A stretch of 64,000 nucleotides of DNA from Gigantopelta aegis (taxonomy: Eukaryota; Mollusca; Gastropoda; Neomphalida; Peltospiridae). Where the stretch lies: the NCBI RefSeq assembly GCF_016097555.1, contig NC_054706.1, positions 45,363,728-45,427,727 of the forward strand, in the 5' to 3' direction. The position numbers and the translations under genes were made by a program. The first letter of the stretch is position 1. Every line of letters starts with the position of its first letter. Below are positions 57,128-64,000 of the stretch, piece after piece. A model generated the notes under the pieces. It saw only the letters and a list, made by a program, of their open reading frames with translations, was not told the origin of the DNA and ran no database searches.

Positions 57128-60100
57128 CGTATCCTCAAAACAATCTGTGGTTTTAAAAATACATTTGAAAGAAAATAATGAAGTCTATATATGCATTGTT
57201 GTAAAACCAATAAGAAATCTCAAAAAGCAAGCAATAACTGCGACAAATTACCTCATATGTAAATGGGATCTTTATTCCAGCACTCAGTTTGACCTTAACT
57301 TCGCTGGTCAAGTTCACATCAACAATCATCTTGCCATTAGTCCCAATATCAAATTTCTTGTGAGTCCAAATATAGTGACCATCTCCACCCTCATCAATTT
57401 CGCCAACAATACCTAGAAAGACAATAATAATTTTTAAAAACCTGAATCAGAGTTCCAACATGCACTCAAATCAAATACGTTACACATTTGAACTAAAATC
57501 ACGGGCACTAATTATTTGTCGTGTATCTCTTAAATATAGGGGTCAAGAAATAGGATTTAAATTCACAGATAATTTTGTAGAAAATATTTAACCTTCTGAA
57601 TACTGTCACTGAAGTCGACATCACGCATGTGCTCAAGTACTGAAGGTGGCAATCGAATAGGTTTCACCATTTTCTGTGCTTTCATTATGGGAGGAAATGA
57701 CTAGGCCTAATCTATTCTTTTTATTTAGGTGTCAAAATCACAAAACCATGTGTATAATGGACAGGGCGTGTTGAAAATCAACTTTATATTGAGTTTGAAA
57801 CTGTCTTTGCACAGATTTTTGCAATTATTTAAATCAATGGTATTAAAAATGGGTTCCCATGATTTATTTTCATGGAACCTAAAAACAGTTTCCGATAGGT
57901 TCCCATGATCACAAGGCACGGAACCGAAAAAGTGTTTCCCATGAAATTTGAAATCCTACAACCTGTAACTGGTTTTCTACTTTATGCTGACAATGTGTTT
58001 GCATGCTGCATAAAATAAAAACAAATAAAAAAACCTGCTCTATATAAATCACATGACAATTTCATGTTCACGCTGTTGACATGATCACCCTGTCTATTGC
58101 CAAATTAACCATTTGCTAACTTGTATACCAAATGGCTGAACAGACGCGTGTACAGGGGGAGGGGGTCAAAACCCCTCCCTGCTCAAGCAAATATTAATTT
58201 TCCACAATATATTTTCCATGGGAGCATGAATCAATCCCCCCCCCCCCCCCCCCCATAAACTTTGGTTGCCAGTCTAGAACCCCCTGCTAAAAAAATACAT
58301 GTGCATGCACTTCTACAATATTTGGTACATGTCTGAACACTTACCCCATATAGGAAGGTCATCGATGTACATCTGGTACCAGTAGTGGCTCTTTACGGCA
58401 TAGATGAAGGCTTGGTACTTCTCTTCAGACAGATCAATACCGCAGTACTCTGTTTTGGTCATATCAGCTGGAATGGAGAGCACAATATAGTATCAGACAA
58501 TAATAGTAACTACAGATACCTATATACATACTGTAGATCCAGAAATTAACACAAATTACACATAAAATATAGAAATAAATGCATATTATTATTAATGCAA
58601 ATAACACACTAATTTTTCGCATTAAAATTATGATCGCATCAAGTTCAGGATTTATAGTATATCAATACACAGCTGTCTATATCTGCCTCTCAAAATATTT
58701 TAAAATGTAAATTTATTACATTCAATAAAATTTTTGTGAAAACTAAAACAAAAGAAAGGTAAAATCAAGCATCATTTAATTAATAGCAAAAAACAAGCAA
58801 AACAATTGGATGTATTCATCTACAATATGCCTAAAGCAGCTAAATGCAATGAATCACTTGTAGTACATGTTCTTCAATATTATTATTAATAAATTATATT
58901 CAACTGTCACAGTACATAATAAATTGTACATATGGGTAGGGCGGGAAGGGTCTATTGCCAGAAAAGTCAAGATTCTTCTAATACAGTTATCCATTTCAAT
59001 ATGAGACTGATACAGATGATATCACACAATGATTCATAAAATCGTCATGTGTTAGTATAATATACTCTTCAAAAAAAGAAATGCAAAAGGGTACAAATGG
59101 GTTATAACTCCGATTTTATGTTTCCTACCGGTTCATGCTTTGTAAATATAAGGTCATTGCATGTCCCAAACACATTCCCATGGTTACATTCGATAAAACG
59201 CAGCTACTGTACAATAAAGTTCCAAAATGTGAATATTCGCAAAAACGCAGCCACGTGCAAACCATGTCACCACTGCACGTGCGTTGTCTGCACGTGCAAC
59301 ATACACCGACAGTATAAAAGTGCAGGGTGTTCGCTTGCCTGGCCTCTGTATCTGGCCGACAGTTGACAATCCTGGACATGCCACGTCTCAGTGAACCGCA
59401 GAGAAACAATGCCATCGGCCGACTAGACGCAGGCGAATCCAGAACGGCCGTTGCCAGGGCATTCCATGTGTCCCCAAGCACCATCTCCAGACTGTGGGAC
59501 CGTTACCAGCAACATGGATCAACACGTGACCTCCCTAGATCCGGTCGACCACGGGTCACTACCCCCGGGCAGGACCGCTACATCCGGGTACGATTGACTA
59601 CTGCCACCTCCACAGCCGCAGCAATACCAGGTTTGCGCAGGATATCCGACCAGACCGTACGGAACCGCCTACGTGAGGTAGGAATTCGTGCCAGACGTCC
59701 AGTTCGAGGTGTCATCTTAACACCACAACACCGTCGACTCCAACTGCAGTGGTGCCAGATTCATCGACAATGGCCTCAACTGCGATGGAGACAGGTGTGG
59801 TTCAGTGATGAGTCCCGATTTCTGCTCCGACGTCATGATGGAAGATGTCGCGTGTATAGGCGTCGTGGTGAAACGTTATGCGGCAAACTGCGTGCAGGAA
59901 GTGGACAGATTCGGCGGAGGGGGGGTAGTGTCATGGTGTGGGCAGCCATCTCACACACTGGCAGAACTGACCTGGTCCACGTGCAGGGCAACCTGAATGC
60001 ACAGGGCTACATTGACCAGATCCTCCGGCCACACATCGTTCCAGTTATGGCCAACGCCAACGCAGTGTTCCAACATGACAACGCCAGGCCTCACACAGCA

Positions 60101-60783
60101 CGTCTCACAACGGCTTTCCTACAGAACAACAACATTAATGTCCTTCCTTGGCCATCGATATCACCGGATTTGAACCCAATTGAGCATCTATGGGACGAGT
60201 TGGACCGACGCCTCCGACAGCGACAACCACAGCCCCAGACCCTGCCCGAGCTGGCAGCAGCCTTGCAGGCCGAGTGGGCCACCATCCCCCGGGACGTCAT
60301 CCGTACTCTGGTTGCTTCAATGGGCAGGCGGTGCCAGGCAGTTGTCAACACATGCGGAGGCCACACCCGGTATTGACTCCAGATGACCTTGACGGTGTGT
60401 CCTATCACTTACTCACAATGGACTAGAGTGAATTGTGAACAATCCTGCAACATTTGGTAATTATCGGACTCACCATTCAATAATTAAATCAATTCTCCAA
60501 ATGTTACGACAATGTGGTTTTGCGTTTCTTCTTTTGAAGAGTATATTTTCCTGTACCCTTTACTTTGACAATATGGATAAGAAATACCTTTGTACTCCAA
60601 AGCAAGTCCACTGAACTCCAACTCTACACCAAGAAGAGCTTCCCCTAGGGTTTCATGGTAATGGCTTATCGTTTCTTTCGGTCCACGACAAAATGGAAGG
60701 GAGTAGTATTCGTAAGTCTCTTGTCGGTTGTGGTATGGTCCAACAGTGTTCATCCAGAGAACAACTTCCTCACCATCTTCATA
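43818..60783 (-). CDS. TM9SF3: Transmembrane 9 superfamily member 3, exons 2 to last
   Basis: Fourteen exons join in frame to 555 codons with a stop: 60783-60588, 58467-58345, 57412-57252, 56795-56718, 54331-54200, 52869-52703, 51854-51760, 51117-50987, 50018-49879, 48135-48067, 47402-47256, 46343-46260, 44625-44549, 43885-43818. All splice sites are GT-AG. The product aligns with human TM9SF3 (about 589 residues) from about residue 37: the lumenal domain ([20 protein letters not shown]), then nine membrane helices. It ends in VKID, which fits the KxD/E C-terminal Golgi-retention signal known for TM9 proteins. TM9SF proteins are multispanning Golgi/endosomal proteins involved in membrane-protein sorting; the exact substrate is unsettled. 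The signal-peptide exon is not in view. No frame break in any exon. Confidence 0.97.
43990..44042. repeat. G run in the last TM9SF3 intron
   Basis: About 24 G on + next to GA repeats; C on the transcript strand. Confidence 0.85.
44214..44345 (-). mobile_element. SINE family A, 3' half, decayed
   Basis: 'GTTTTCTTTAACGACACCAC' (plus view) and the next ~100 bases match family A. Confidence 0.7.
44380..44515 (-). mobile_element. SINE family A, 3' half, decayed
   Basis: Second eroded tail ('CACCACAAGAGCACATAAAT', 'AATCATCGGCTATTAAG'). Confidence 0.7.
44549..44625 (-). CDS. TM9SF3: TM9SF3 exon (helix 9)
   Basis: Encodes [20 protein letters not shown], then LGIMCG. Confidence 0.97.
44695..45605. 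mobile_element. Non-autonomous DNA element, 'TTCTAGAAT' ends
   Basis: Ends CAGGCCTTCTAGAAT and ATTCTAGAACCCCTG, flanked by TGTAA on both sides. 911 bp, no frame. Ends match those of the element at 55445-55771. Confidence 0.65.
45899..46095. mobile_element. MITE 'CAGGGCTCGAAATAAG'
   Basis: Ends CAGGGCTCGAAATAAG and CTATTTCAAGCCTTG; about 200 bp. Confidence 0.7.
46260..46343 (-). CDS. TM9SF3: TM9SF3 exon (helix 8)
   Basis: Encodes [20 protein letters not shown], then YYFFFKT. Confidence 0.97.
46428..46885 (-). mobile_element. LINE C-terminal relic with 3' tail
   Basis: Minus translation [20 protein letters not shown], then [18 protein letters not shown] and [15 protein letters not shown], the zinc-knuckle C-terminus after the RNase H domain of many invertebrate LINEs. 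The 3' end reads 'CCCAATAGCCGATATGTAT', then 'GGGTGTCGTTAAACATTC' and ATTC repeats. In a TM9SF3 intron, 5'-truncated. Confidence 0.85.
47256..47402 (-). CDS. TM9SF3: TM9SF3 exon (helix 7)
   Basis: Encodes [20 protein letters not shown] and ends NAEDYRW, among the most conserved parts. Confidence 0.98.
48067..48135 (-). CDS. TM9SF3: TM9SF3 exon (helix 6)
   Basis: Encodes [20 protein letters not shown] then IE; donor 'GAAAT|GTTTGT', so Met is split over the junction. Confidence 0.95.
48191..48237. repeat. Perfect 16-bp inverted repeat with AGGTCA half-sites
   Basis: ACTTAACCTGACCTCT and AGAGGTCAGGTTAAGT are separated by 15 bases. Each arm carries a TGACCT/AGGTCA motif. In the intron just upstream (on minus) of the helix-6 exon. 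Confidence 0.85.
48292..48532. mobile_element. MITE 'CAGGGCTTGAAC'
   Basis: Ends CAGGGCTTGAACATAA and TTAAGTTCAAGTCCTG. The interior has 'ACGGCAAT' pairs. Related to the element at 45899. Confidence 0.7.
48575..48740 (-). mobile_element. SINE family A, strongly decayed
   Basis: Head-side pieces remain ('GGGGTGTAGCTTAGTGG', minus). Confidence 0.55.
48963..49666. mobile_element. piggyBac-like MITE, TTAA-flanked
   Basis: Ends TTAACCTTTAGACTACTG and CAGTAGTCAGAAGGTTAA. The outer TTAA and CCTTCTGAC-type ends fit piggyBac-family non-autonomous elements. An inverted-orientation copy is at 61023-61867. Confidence 0.8.
49699..49845 (+). mobile_element. SINE family B, 3' half
   Basis: From 'AGAGTAGCCCATGAAGTGGC' to 'TTAAATAAAACATTTC'. 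Confidence 0.85.
49879..50018 (-). CDS. TM9SF3: TM9SF3 exon (helix 5)
   Basis: Encodes [20 protein letters not shown] and ends PRPIPEKK with Trp split over the junction. Confidence 0.97.
50117..50205 (-). mobile_element. SINE body fragment
   Basis: 'GAGTAGCAAGGGATCTGTTG' and 'AGGACAGTACATACCATGGC' match the SINE body in minus orientation. Confidence 0.65.
50360..50380. repeat. Short interstitial telomere-like tract
   Basis: 'TTAACCCTAACCCTAACC', about two and a half CCCTAA units. Confidence 0.6.
50522..50727 (-). mobile_element. SINE family A, decayed
   Basis: 'AATCATCGGCTATCAAG' and 'TTCCATTAGCAGCAAGGG' mark a minus copy without head. Confidence 0.75.
50987..51117 (-). CDS. TM9SF3: TM9SF3 exon (helix 4)
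   Basis: Encodes [20 protein letters not shown] and ends [15 protein letters not shown]. Confidence 0.97.
51470..51720. mobile_element. Decayed MITE, right half
   Basis: 'GTGTTACAGGTTTGTAG' and 'GGAACTAGGGTGTGCGGC' match the right part of the element at 7901-8280. Confidence 0.5.
51760..51854 (-). CDS. TM9SF3: TM9SF3 exon (helix 3)
   Basis: Encodes [20 protein letters not shown] then [11 protein letters not shown]. Confidence 0.97.
51974..52276 (-). mobile_element. SINE family A, full length
   Basis: Head 'GGGGCAGGATTTAGCTTAGT' (minus), same subfamily as 22884-23200; tail at 51974. Confidence 0.9.
52703..52869 (-). CDS. TM9SF3: TM9SF3 exon (helix 2)
   Basis: Encodes [20 protein letters not shown], then [20 protein letters not shown]; ends LYTE. 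Confidence 0.97.
53010..53974 (-). mobile_element. GC-rich retroposed insertion, 14-bp target duplication
   Basis: Flanked by GAGCCAGGTTGTGC at 52996-53009 and 53975-53988. Much more GC-rich than the intron around it. The minus strand has proline-rich, coding-like stretches, and its 3' end carries the 'CTAGTGGTATATGAGCATG' tail also seen near 6850. No reverse-transcriptase or capsid motif was recognised, so the class is left open. It looks like a broken fossil copy. Confidence 0.6.
54200..54331 (-). CDS. TM9SF3: TM9SF3 exon (helix 1)
   Basis: Encodes [20 protein letters not shown], then [20 protein letters not shown]; ends LDDM. Confidence 0.98.
54495..54644. mobile_element. MITE 'GCTTATAAAACTTT'
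   Basis: Ends GGCCCGTGCTTATAAAAC and GTTTTATAAGCTCCAGGCC; near-palindromic, about 150 bp ('AGAGTC' steps inside). Confidence 0.8.
55085..55230 (+). mobile_element. LINE C-terminal scrap
   Basis: [15 protein letters not shown], then (after a shift) [12 protein letters not shown]. Same region as the relics at 46428 and 56186, opposite strand. Confidence 0.65.
55445..55771. mobile_element. MITE 'CAGGGCTTCTAGAATT', 7-bp target duplication
   Basis: Flanked by GTTATGG (55438-55444, 55772-55778). Ends CAGGGCTTCTAGAATTTTA and ATAATCTAGAAGCCCTG. The interior has about eight 'ACTAGCC' steps. Confidence 0.85.
56186..56692 (-). mobile_element. LINE C-terminal relic, longest of its family here
   Basis: Minus translation [33 protein letters not shown], then a shift and [15 protein letters not shown]. 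It ends in the 3' tail 'CATCCAATAGCCAATATAT' / 'GTTTTGTTAAACATTGATTC'. More decayed than the copy at 46428. Confidence 0.75.
56718..56795 (-). CDS. TM9SF3: TM9SF3 exon
   Basis: Encodes [20 protein letters not shown], then NFFQHR; phase 0 at both ends. Confidence 0.97.
56920..57009 (-). mobile_element. SINE family A head
   Basis: 'GGGGCGGAACGTAGCTCAGT' (minus) and the B box 'GGTCTGGGATCGATCC'; the body is lost. Confidence 0.8.
57064..57125. repeat. Homopolymer C run, 62 bases
   Basis: Uninterrupted; reads as G on the TM9SF3 transcript, 126 bases from an exon. Confidence 0.9.
57252..57412 (-). CDS. TM9SF3: TM9SF3 exon (lumenal domain)
   Basis: Encodes [20 protein letters not shown] to IPFTYE. 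Contains VNLTSE, a possible N-glycosylation site conserved in the human protein. Confidence 0.97.
57413..58344. other. TM9SF3 intron, no element recognised
   Basis: Contains a C run at 58237-58254 and a repeated 'GGTTCCCATGATT' motif near 57850-57910; otherwise unassigned. Confidence 0.4.
58345..58467 (-). CDS. TM9SF3: TM9SF3 exon (lumenal domain)
   Basis: Encodes [20 protein letters not shown], then [20 protein letters not shown]. Confidence 0.97.
59061..60545 (+). mobile_element. Tc1/mariner transposon, apparently whole
   Basis: TA at each edge (59061-59062, 60544-60545). Inverted ends TACTCTTCAAAAAAAGAAAT and the mirror of TACTCTTCAAAAGAAGAAAC. Length about 1.48 kb with one open transposase frame. 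It lies in the intron directly after TM9SF3 exon 60588-60783, in the opposite transcriptional orientation to the gene. Confidence 0.9.
59378..60376 (+). CDS. Tc1-type DD34E transposase, open frame
   Basis: 332 residues from [20 protein letters not shown]; an in-frame upstream ATG at 59327 would add 17 residues but is atypical. Two helix-turn-helix units make up the N-terminus ([20 protein letters not shown]), followed by the GRPR motif (SGRPRVTT). The catalytic triad is D144 (WFSDESRF), D234 (FQHDNARPH) and E269 ([12 protein letters not shown]), with exactly 34 residues between the last two. Length and motif order match functional Tc1-like transposases, and no stop or shift is seen. The frame is GC-rich against its AT-rich surroundings, suggesting a recent arrival. 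Expression is unknown. Confidence 0.93.
   Translation: MPRLSEPQRNNAIGRLDAGESRTAVARAFHVSPSTISRLWDRYQQHGSTRDLPRSGRPRVTTPGQDRYIRVRLTTATSTAAAIPGLRRISDQTVRNRLREVGIRARRPVRGVILTPQHRRLQLQWCQIHRQWPQLRWRQVWFSDESRFLLRRHDGRCRVYRRRGETLCGKLRAGSGQIRRRGGSVMVWAAISHTGRTDLVHVQGNLNAQGYIDQILRPHIVPVMANANAVFQHDNARPHTARLTTAFLQNNNINVLPWPSISPDLNPIEHLWDELDRRLRQRQPQPQTLPELAAALQAEWATIPRDVIRTLVASMGRRCQAVVNTCGGHTRY
60588..60783 (-). CDS. TM9SF3: TM9SF3 exon 2 (first in window)
   Basis: Encodes [20 protein letters not shown], then [20 protein letters not shown]; ends ALEYK. Donor 'AAAG|GTATTTC' lies 44 bases from the Tc1 element end. Confidence 0.97.
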
Positions 60784-61022
60784 CTGCAGGTACAATTACA
60801 CACATCAAAATACAATTGCACCAAGATATATACATACTTATTTATGTTATTATGTTATTTATACTTATTTATTTTGCCCATGTGTATCTGGTACAAACAA
60901 GTTGGTATGATATACAAGCTGACTCAACTTTTATGTACTGCAAGTTGAACCTGAGATATTGTCGGTCTGACATTCACAGGCATTCAATTTGCTAAACCGA
61001 TCGAAGTTTTAATATTATTATT

Positions 61023-61867
61023 TTAACCTTCTGACTACTGCAAGCGAGATATCTCGCCCGACGTCACAGATGTCGACCAGGGCTAGCTCTGGCACTGGCC
61101 AAATTCGCCGATTGCGAATTTAAAAAACAATGGGCAAATTTTATTTTAATTTGGCGAAATAATTTCATGAAATAAATGATGTTTTGTTGAAAAATAAATG
61201 GGTTTCTGCAGTTTTTGCAGTATGATTGATAATTTGGCGAAATGTTCTGCTGACCCAGGGCTAACCCCAGTCGACATACTGTACATTGTATACAGCGCAT
61301 TCCCCAATTAATATTTCCTAATGATTACTCACTGGAAATAATAATAGACCAAAAGGAAATGGATTAATTCACAGTATGGCAGCTTTAGTTTTTTGTTTTT
61401 TCAATGGAAAACACCTGGAATTTTTTTTATTGAAAAACTGGTTTTCGCTAAGTATTTTTTGCTTGACAACAATGGCGGAACGTCGTGGTAATTTTCAGAA
61501 ATCGATAGCCAATTGTGATAGCTAAGTTTATAATAAATTTGACAGTTTTACCAACCAAAAAAATCACGAAATAATGGGATATGAATAGTTTGTTTTCATA
61601 AAAGAAAAACAGTTATATTGGGAATAATAGACATAAATATTAGACATTCGGCCACAAATGACTGAAGTAAACACAACTTGTTTGATTTTTTGCCCATAAA
61701 ATATCAATTTTTTTTAGAAAAACACGATATAATACTTATTGATTCAAATATAAACTTTATGTTATGTATTTATAAACATTTTAACTGAAAATACGAGTAA
61801 AAGTTATAAATTTGTACCCCCTCAACATGATTTTTATCAAAAATTAATCAAGTAGGCAGAAGGTTAA
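61023..61867. mobile_element. piggyBac-like MITE, second copy, with a nested insert
   Basis: TTAACCTTCTGACTACTG and AGTAGGCAGAAGGTTAA at the ends, opposite orientation to 48963-49666. A 192-bp element at 61078-61269 sits inside it. Confidence 0.8.
61078..61269. mobile_element. Small element nested in the MITE, GTCGAC duplication
   Basis: GTCGAC at 61072-61077 and 61270-61275. Ends CAGGGCTAGCTCTGG and CCAGGGCTAACCCCA are imperfectly inverted. Interior 'AAATTCGCC'/'GGCGAAAT' pairs form a hairpin. Confidence 0.7.
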
Positions 61868-63808
61868 TAAAGATTTTCAAGATATCTGAGGTGGAATAAC
61901 AGTTTTGTCTTCTTTTTATTTCCAACTTCTTCAAATCAATCAATTGCATTCATATCACACCCAAGATAAATGAATTTAATGATGAACAGAACACTACCAT
62001 TTCTGACCAATCAAATGACAGTAAGTAAAAATCATCAGTTAAATCAATTAAATCTGCAGAGGAGGACAAAATATCAGACAAGACCCAGTGGACACAAAAG
62101 ACAGAATGACCATTATCATTCTATTGTACGTGAAACATTGGTGTCCAATAGTGGGTTTTTTTTCCACTGTTCAAATAAAGTATAACTTTTATTGTGTGCA
62201 TTAAACATGTATACAAATGGATACTGGTATGGGACACAACAGAGGGCGTTAAATTACGCCAGTTTTCATCAGCTGCATTTTCATAAACACTTTGGCTTCA
62301 TGTCCAGTGTCCAGATTGATGGGTTTTTTAATTGCGTGAAAAAAGGGTACATTTTGAAATAATGAAGCTGGATGCTGTAAAATATAGCAGGATACGGAAA
62401 AATAAACAGGGGAGCAGCAAAACTCAATAGCCACTGGCAGCAGAATTTGCCAACAAGCAAAAACCGAAACAACAAAATTAAGCAGTCAAACCTCTAAGGA
62501 TGCTAATTAATAAAAAAAAACATTGGACAATGAAAGTATGTACTTTACATCTGTTTGAGGCTTCGAATTTTACAAATAAAGAGGTCAAGACCATTTGGCC
62601 CCAACCTATGGAGATTTTTAAGGCATTACGACCAAAAGGCACAGCAACAAGACCAACTTTAACAAGTGTATTTATAAATATGTATATAACACAACAGCAC
62701 CCATTCAAAAACAATAAGTGTGAACCATTTCATGTTTTTATAATAAAACAACTGGTAATAGTGGTATGATGACCAATTATGAACAAGCAAAATAAGGCAT
62801 GGTTAGTTTGGCCGTAAGATTCTCTTTAATTTTCAGAGCACTATCGCAATTTGCCACATGGCAGCTGTTACATTTGAGCCCTACTGATTCAAAACATATC
62901 ATAAACTTGTGTAATTTTTTTTACAGTACACGCCTCTGAAAATTGCGAGAGAATGGTTGTTTGTGCAAATCTTAATTTTGCATAATCCATATTTTGTATG
63001 TGCAAAATTTTGAGCACGATTTAAATGGATATAACAGGCTTCGAAATTCATGACGGCTCCATGGCATTTGCCGTACTGCCTTGTGCCTTTACTGTGATGC
63101 CTAAAAAATACCAGTTACTTTACCTTGAATAGACGTGCCCTTTCAATTACCTGCCGTGGTGCCCCTTTTGTATATGTTTTTATTTTTTCATTATTTCAGG
63201 TAAAAAATAATATTATTATTATTAGCTATTTAAATGTCAGCTGTGTTCAACCAGACCAAGTGGAAAAACGTCCGCTAGACTGGTTTATGCGCTTCACAAT
63301 AAACCAAATGGCCACGTTGAGAACCAATCAGATAGTTCACAAACGTTAGACAAACGTTTGCTGGCTGAACCTGGGGCTGTTGTTATCGATATTCTTCATG
63401 ACAAATTTTGAAATTATAAAAAAAAAGTCATTCTGTAAAAAAAAAATCGTTTGCTATTAATTTCAGTTTTGTTTGATGTAACAAGAAAAGTAAAAGTGTA
63501 TTGGAAATAACAAAACAATACTAATTTTGTGTGCAATTTACAAATCAATCGGCTTAGAAATGAATAACTTGTAGTAAATTTGATAGTAATAAAAAAGACG
63601 TTCCCTGTGGGACGGACTTATAGTTTTAATCATAAATTAATGTTTATTAGCCTATTTAACGGACCCATGCTAAAATCACCCAAATTAATTTATTCCCAAT
63701 TAACTGAAACACTGAAATAAATGTGAACTGTTTAATGTTTGTGGTTATTCTTGAATACTCCGTTTATTTAAATATTACCCATGCTCAGCAGTTGATAGGC
63801 CTATACAT
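61868..63808. other. Presumed TM9SF3 intron 1, no exon found
   Basis: AT-rich. Searched by eye on minus for a signal-peptide exon ending before YEDGEE; none seen. Short pieces near 63030-63110 resemble the 'CAGGGCTCGAA' MITE interior ('GACGGC', 'GGCATTTGCCG'). Confidence 0.4.
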
Positions 63809-63918
63809 CACTGGCATAGGAAGCGGGTACTTTGTAGCAGCATCGATGGTTTATATATTAATTTTATACGTGTGTCTGTGTGCCCACCCACCCCCCTTTT
63901 TGGTATCTTCCTACAGGC
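63809..63918. mobile_element. Small MITE, 'CTGGCATAGGAAG' ends
   Basis: Second copy of the element at 2972-3171: 'CACTGGCATAGGAAGCGG', a 'GTGTGTCTGTGTGCCC' core and 'TTGGTATCTTCCTAC'. Confidence 0.65.
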
Positions 63919-64000
63919 TACACCCATGTATATTAACAAATTCTGGGTACTAGGCCTAAGCAGTAGCCAACAACAAAAATTGTACGTCTTCTTCAAATGA

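Noticed and set aside
56986-57416. Poly-Pro/poly-Gly frames
   Set aside because: Produced by the 62-base C run; the right part overlaps a TM9SF3 exon on the other strand.
63723-63953. A hydrophobic frame as a possible TM9SF3 signal exon
   Set aside because: It is on the wrong strand and crosses a MITE.

Overview
The window is eukaryotic. Genes are split by GT-AG introns, and the DNA between them is AT-rich and packed with short retroposons, MITEs and long homopolymer and microsatellite runs. Two orthologues are clear: NRBF2 and TM9SF3. A single-exon TRIM family, tRNA-headed SINEs and the SINE sequence types resemble those I associate with marine molluscs, so a gastropod is the best guess. 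That guess is inference; no species can be read from the sequence.

Layout. 0-5.4 kb: a RING-exon fragment of a TRIM gene cut by a SINE (585), a LINE reverse-transcriptase relic (2.3-3.56 kb) and the only long TRIM reading frame (3772-5436). 5.4-10.9 kb: MITEs and SINEs. 10.9-18.3 kb: a large structured repeat, with five ~325-bp tandem units on + facing four units of the same repeat on -, around a spacer that has inverted pairs of its own. 18.9-27.4 kb: a TRIM C-terminal fragment, a MITE split by a 3.1-kb LINE with a 14-bp target duplication, a non-coding block duplicated from 965-1345, and a long TRIM pseudogene (26.08-27.42 kb). 27.4-32.2 kb: SINEs and microsatellites. 32.23-34.39 kb: the complete three-exon NRBF2 gene (+). 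35.6-43.8 kb: SINEs, a nested SINE/MITE, a 'GCTAAAACGG' inverted-repeat element, then a long repeat-poor stretch that may include the TM9SF3 3'UTR. 43.82-60.78 kb: fourteen coding exons of TM9SF3 (-). Its introns carry SINEs, LINE C-terminal relics, piggyBac-like MITEs, a 62-base C run and a Tc1-type transposon with an open transposase. 61-64 kb: the presumed first intron of TM9SF3; its signal-peptide exon was not found and probably lies beyond the right edge.

The two conserved genes act in membrane traffic (NRBF2 in the VPS34 autophagy complex, TM9SF3 in the Golgi/endomembranes) but show no joint regulation; their 3' ends converge. The TRIM copies look like the remains of a local expansion in which RING domains decayed. 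SINE family names used here (mine): A ends in the 'GGTGTCGTTAAACAAAAC' tail; B ends in 'GTGCGTCGTTAAATAAAAC'; C has the 'CCGGCCTCGGTGGCGCAG' head and a tail near 'TTGGATATAAGCAC'; D is a C-like head with a different body. Families A and B share the end of a LINE present in the window, which may be their partner.
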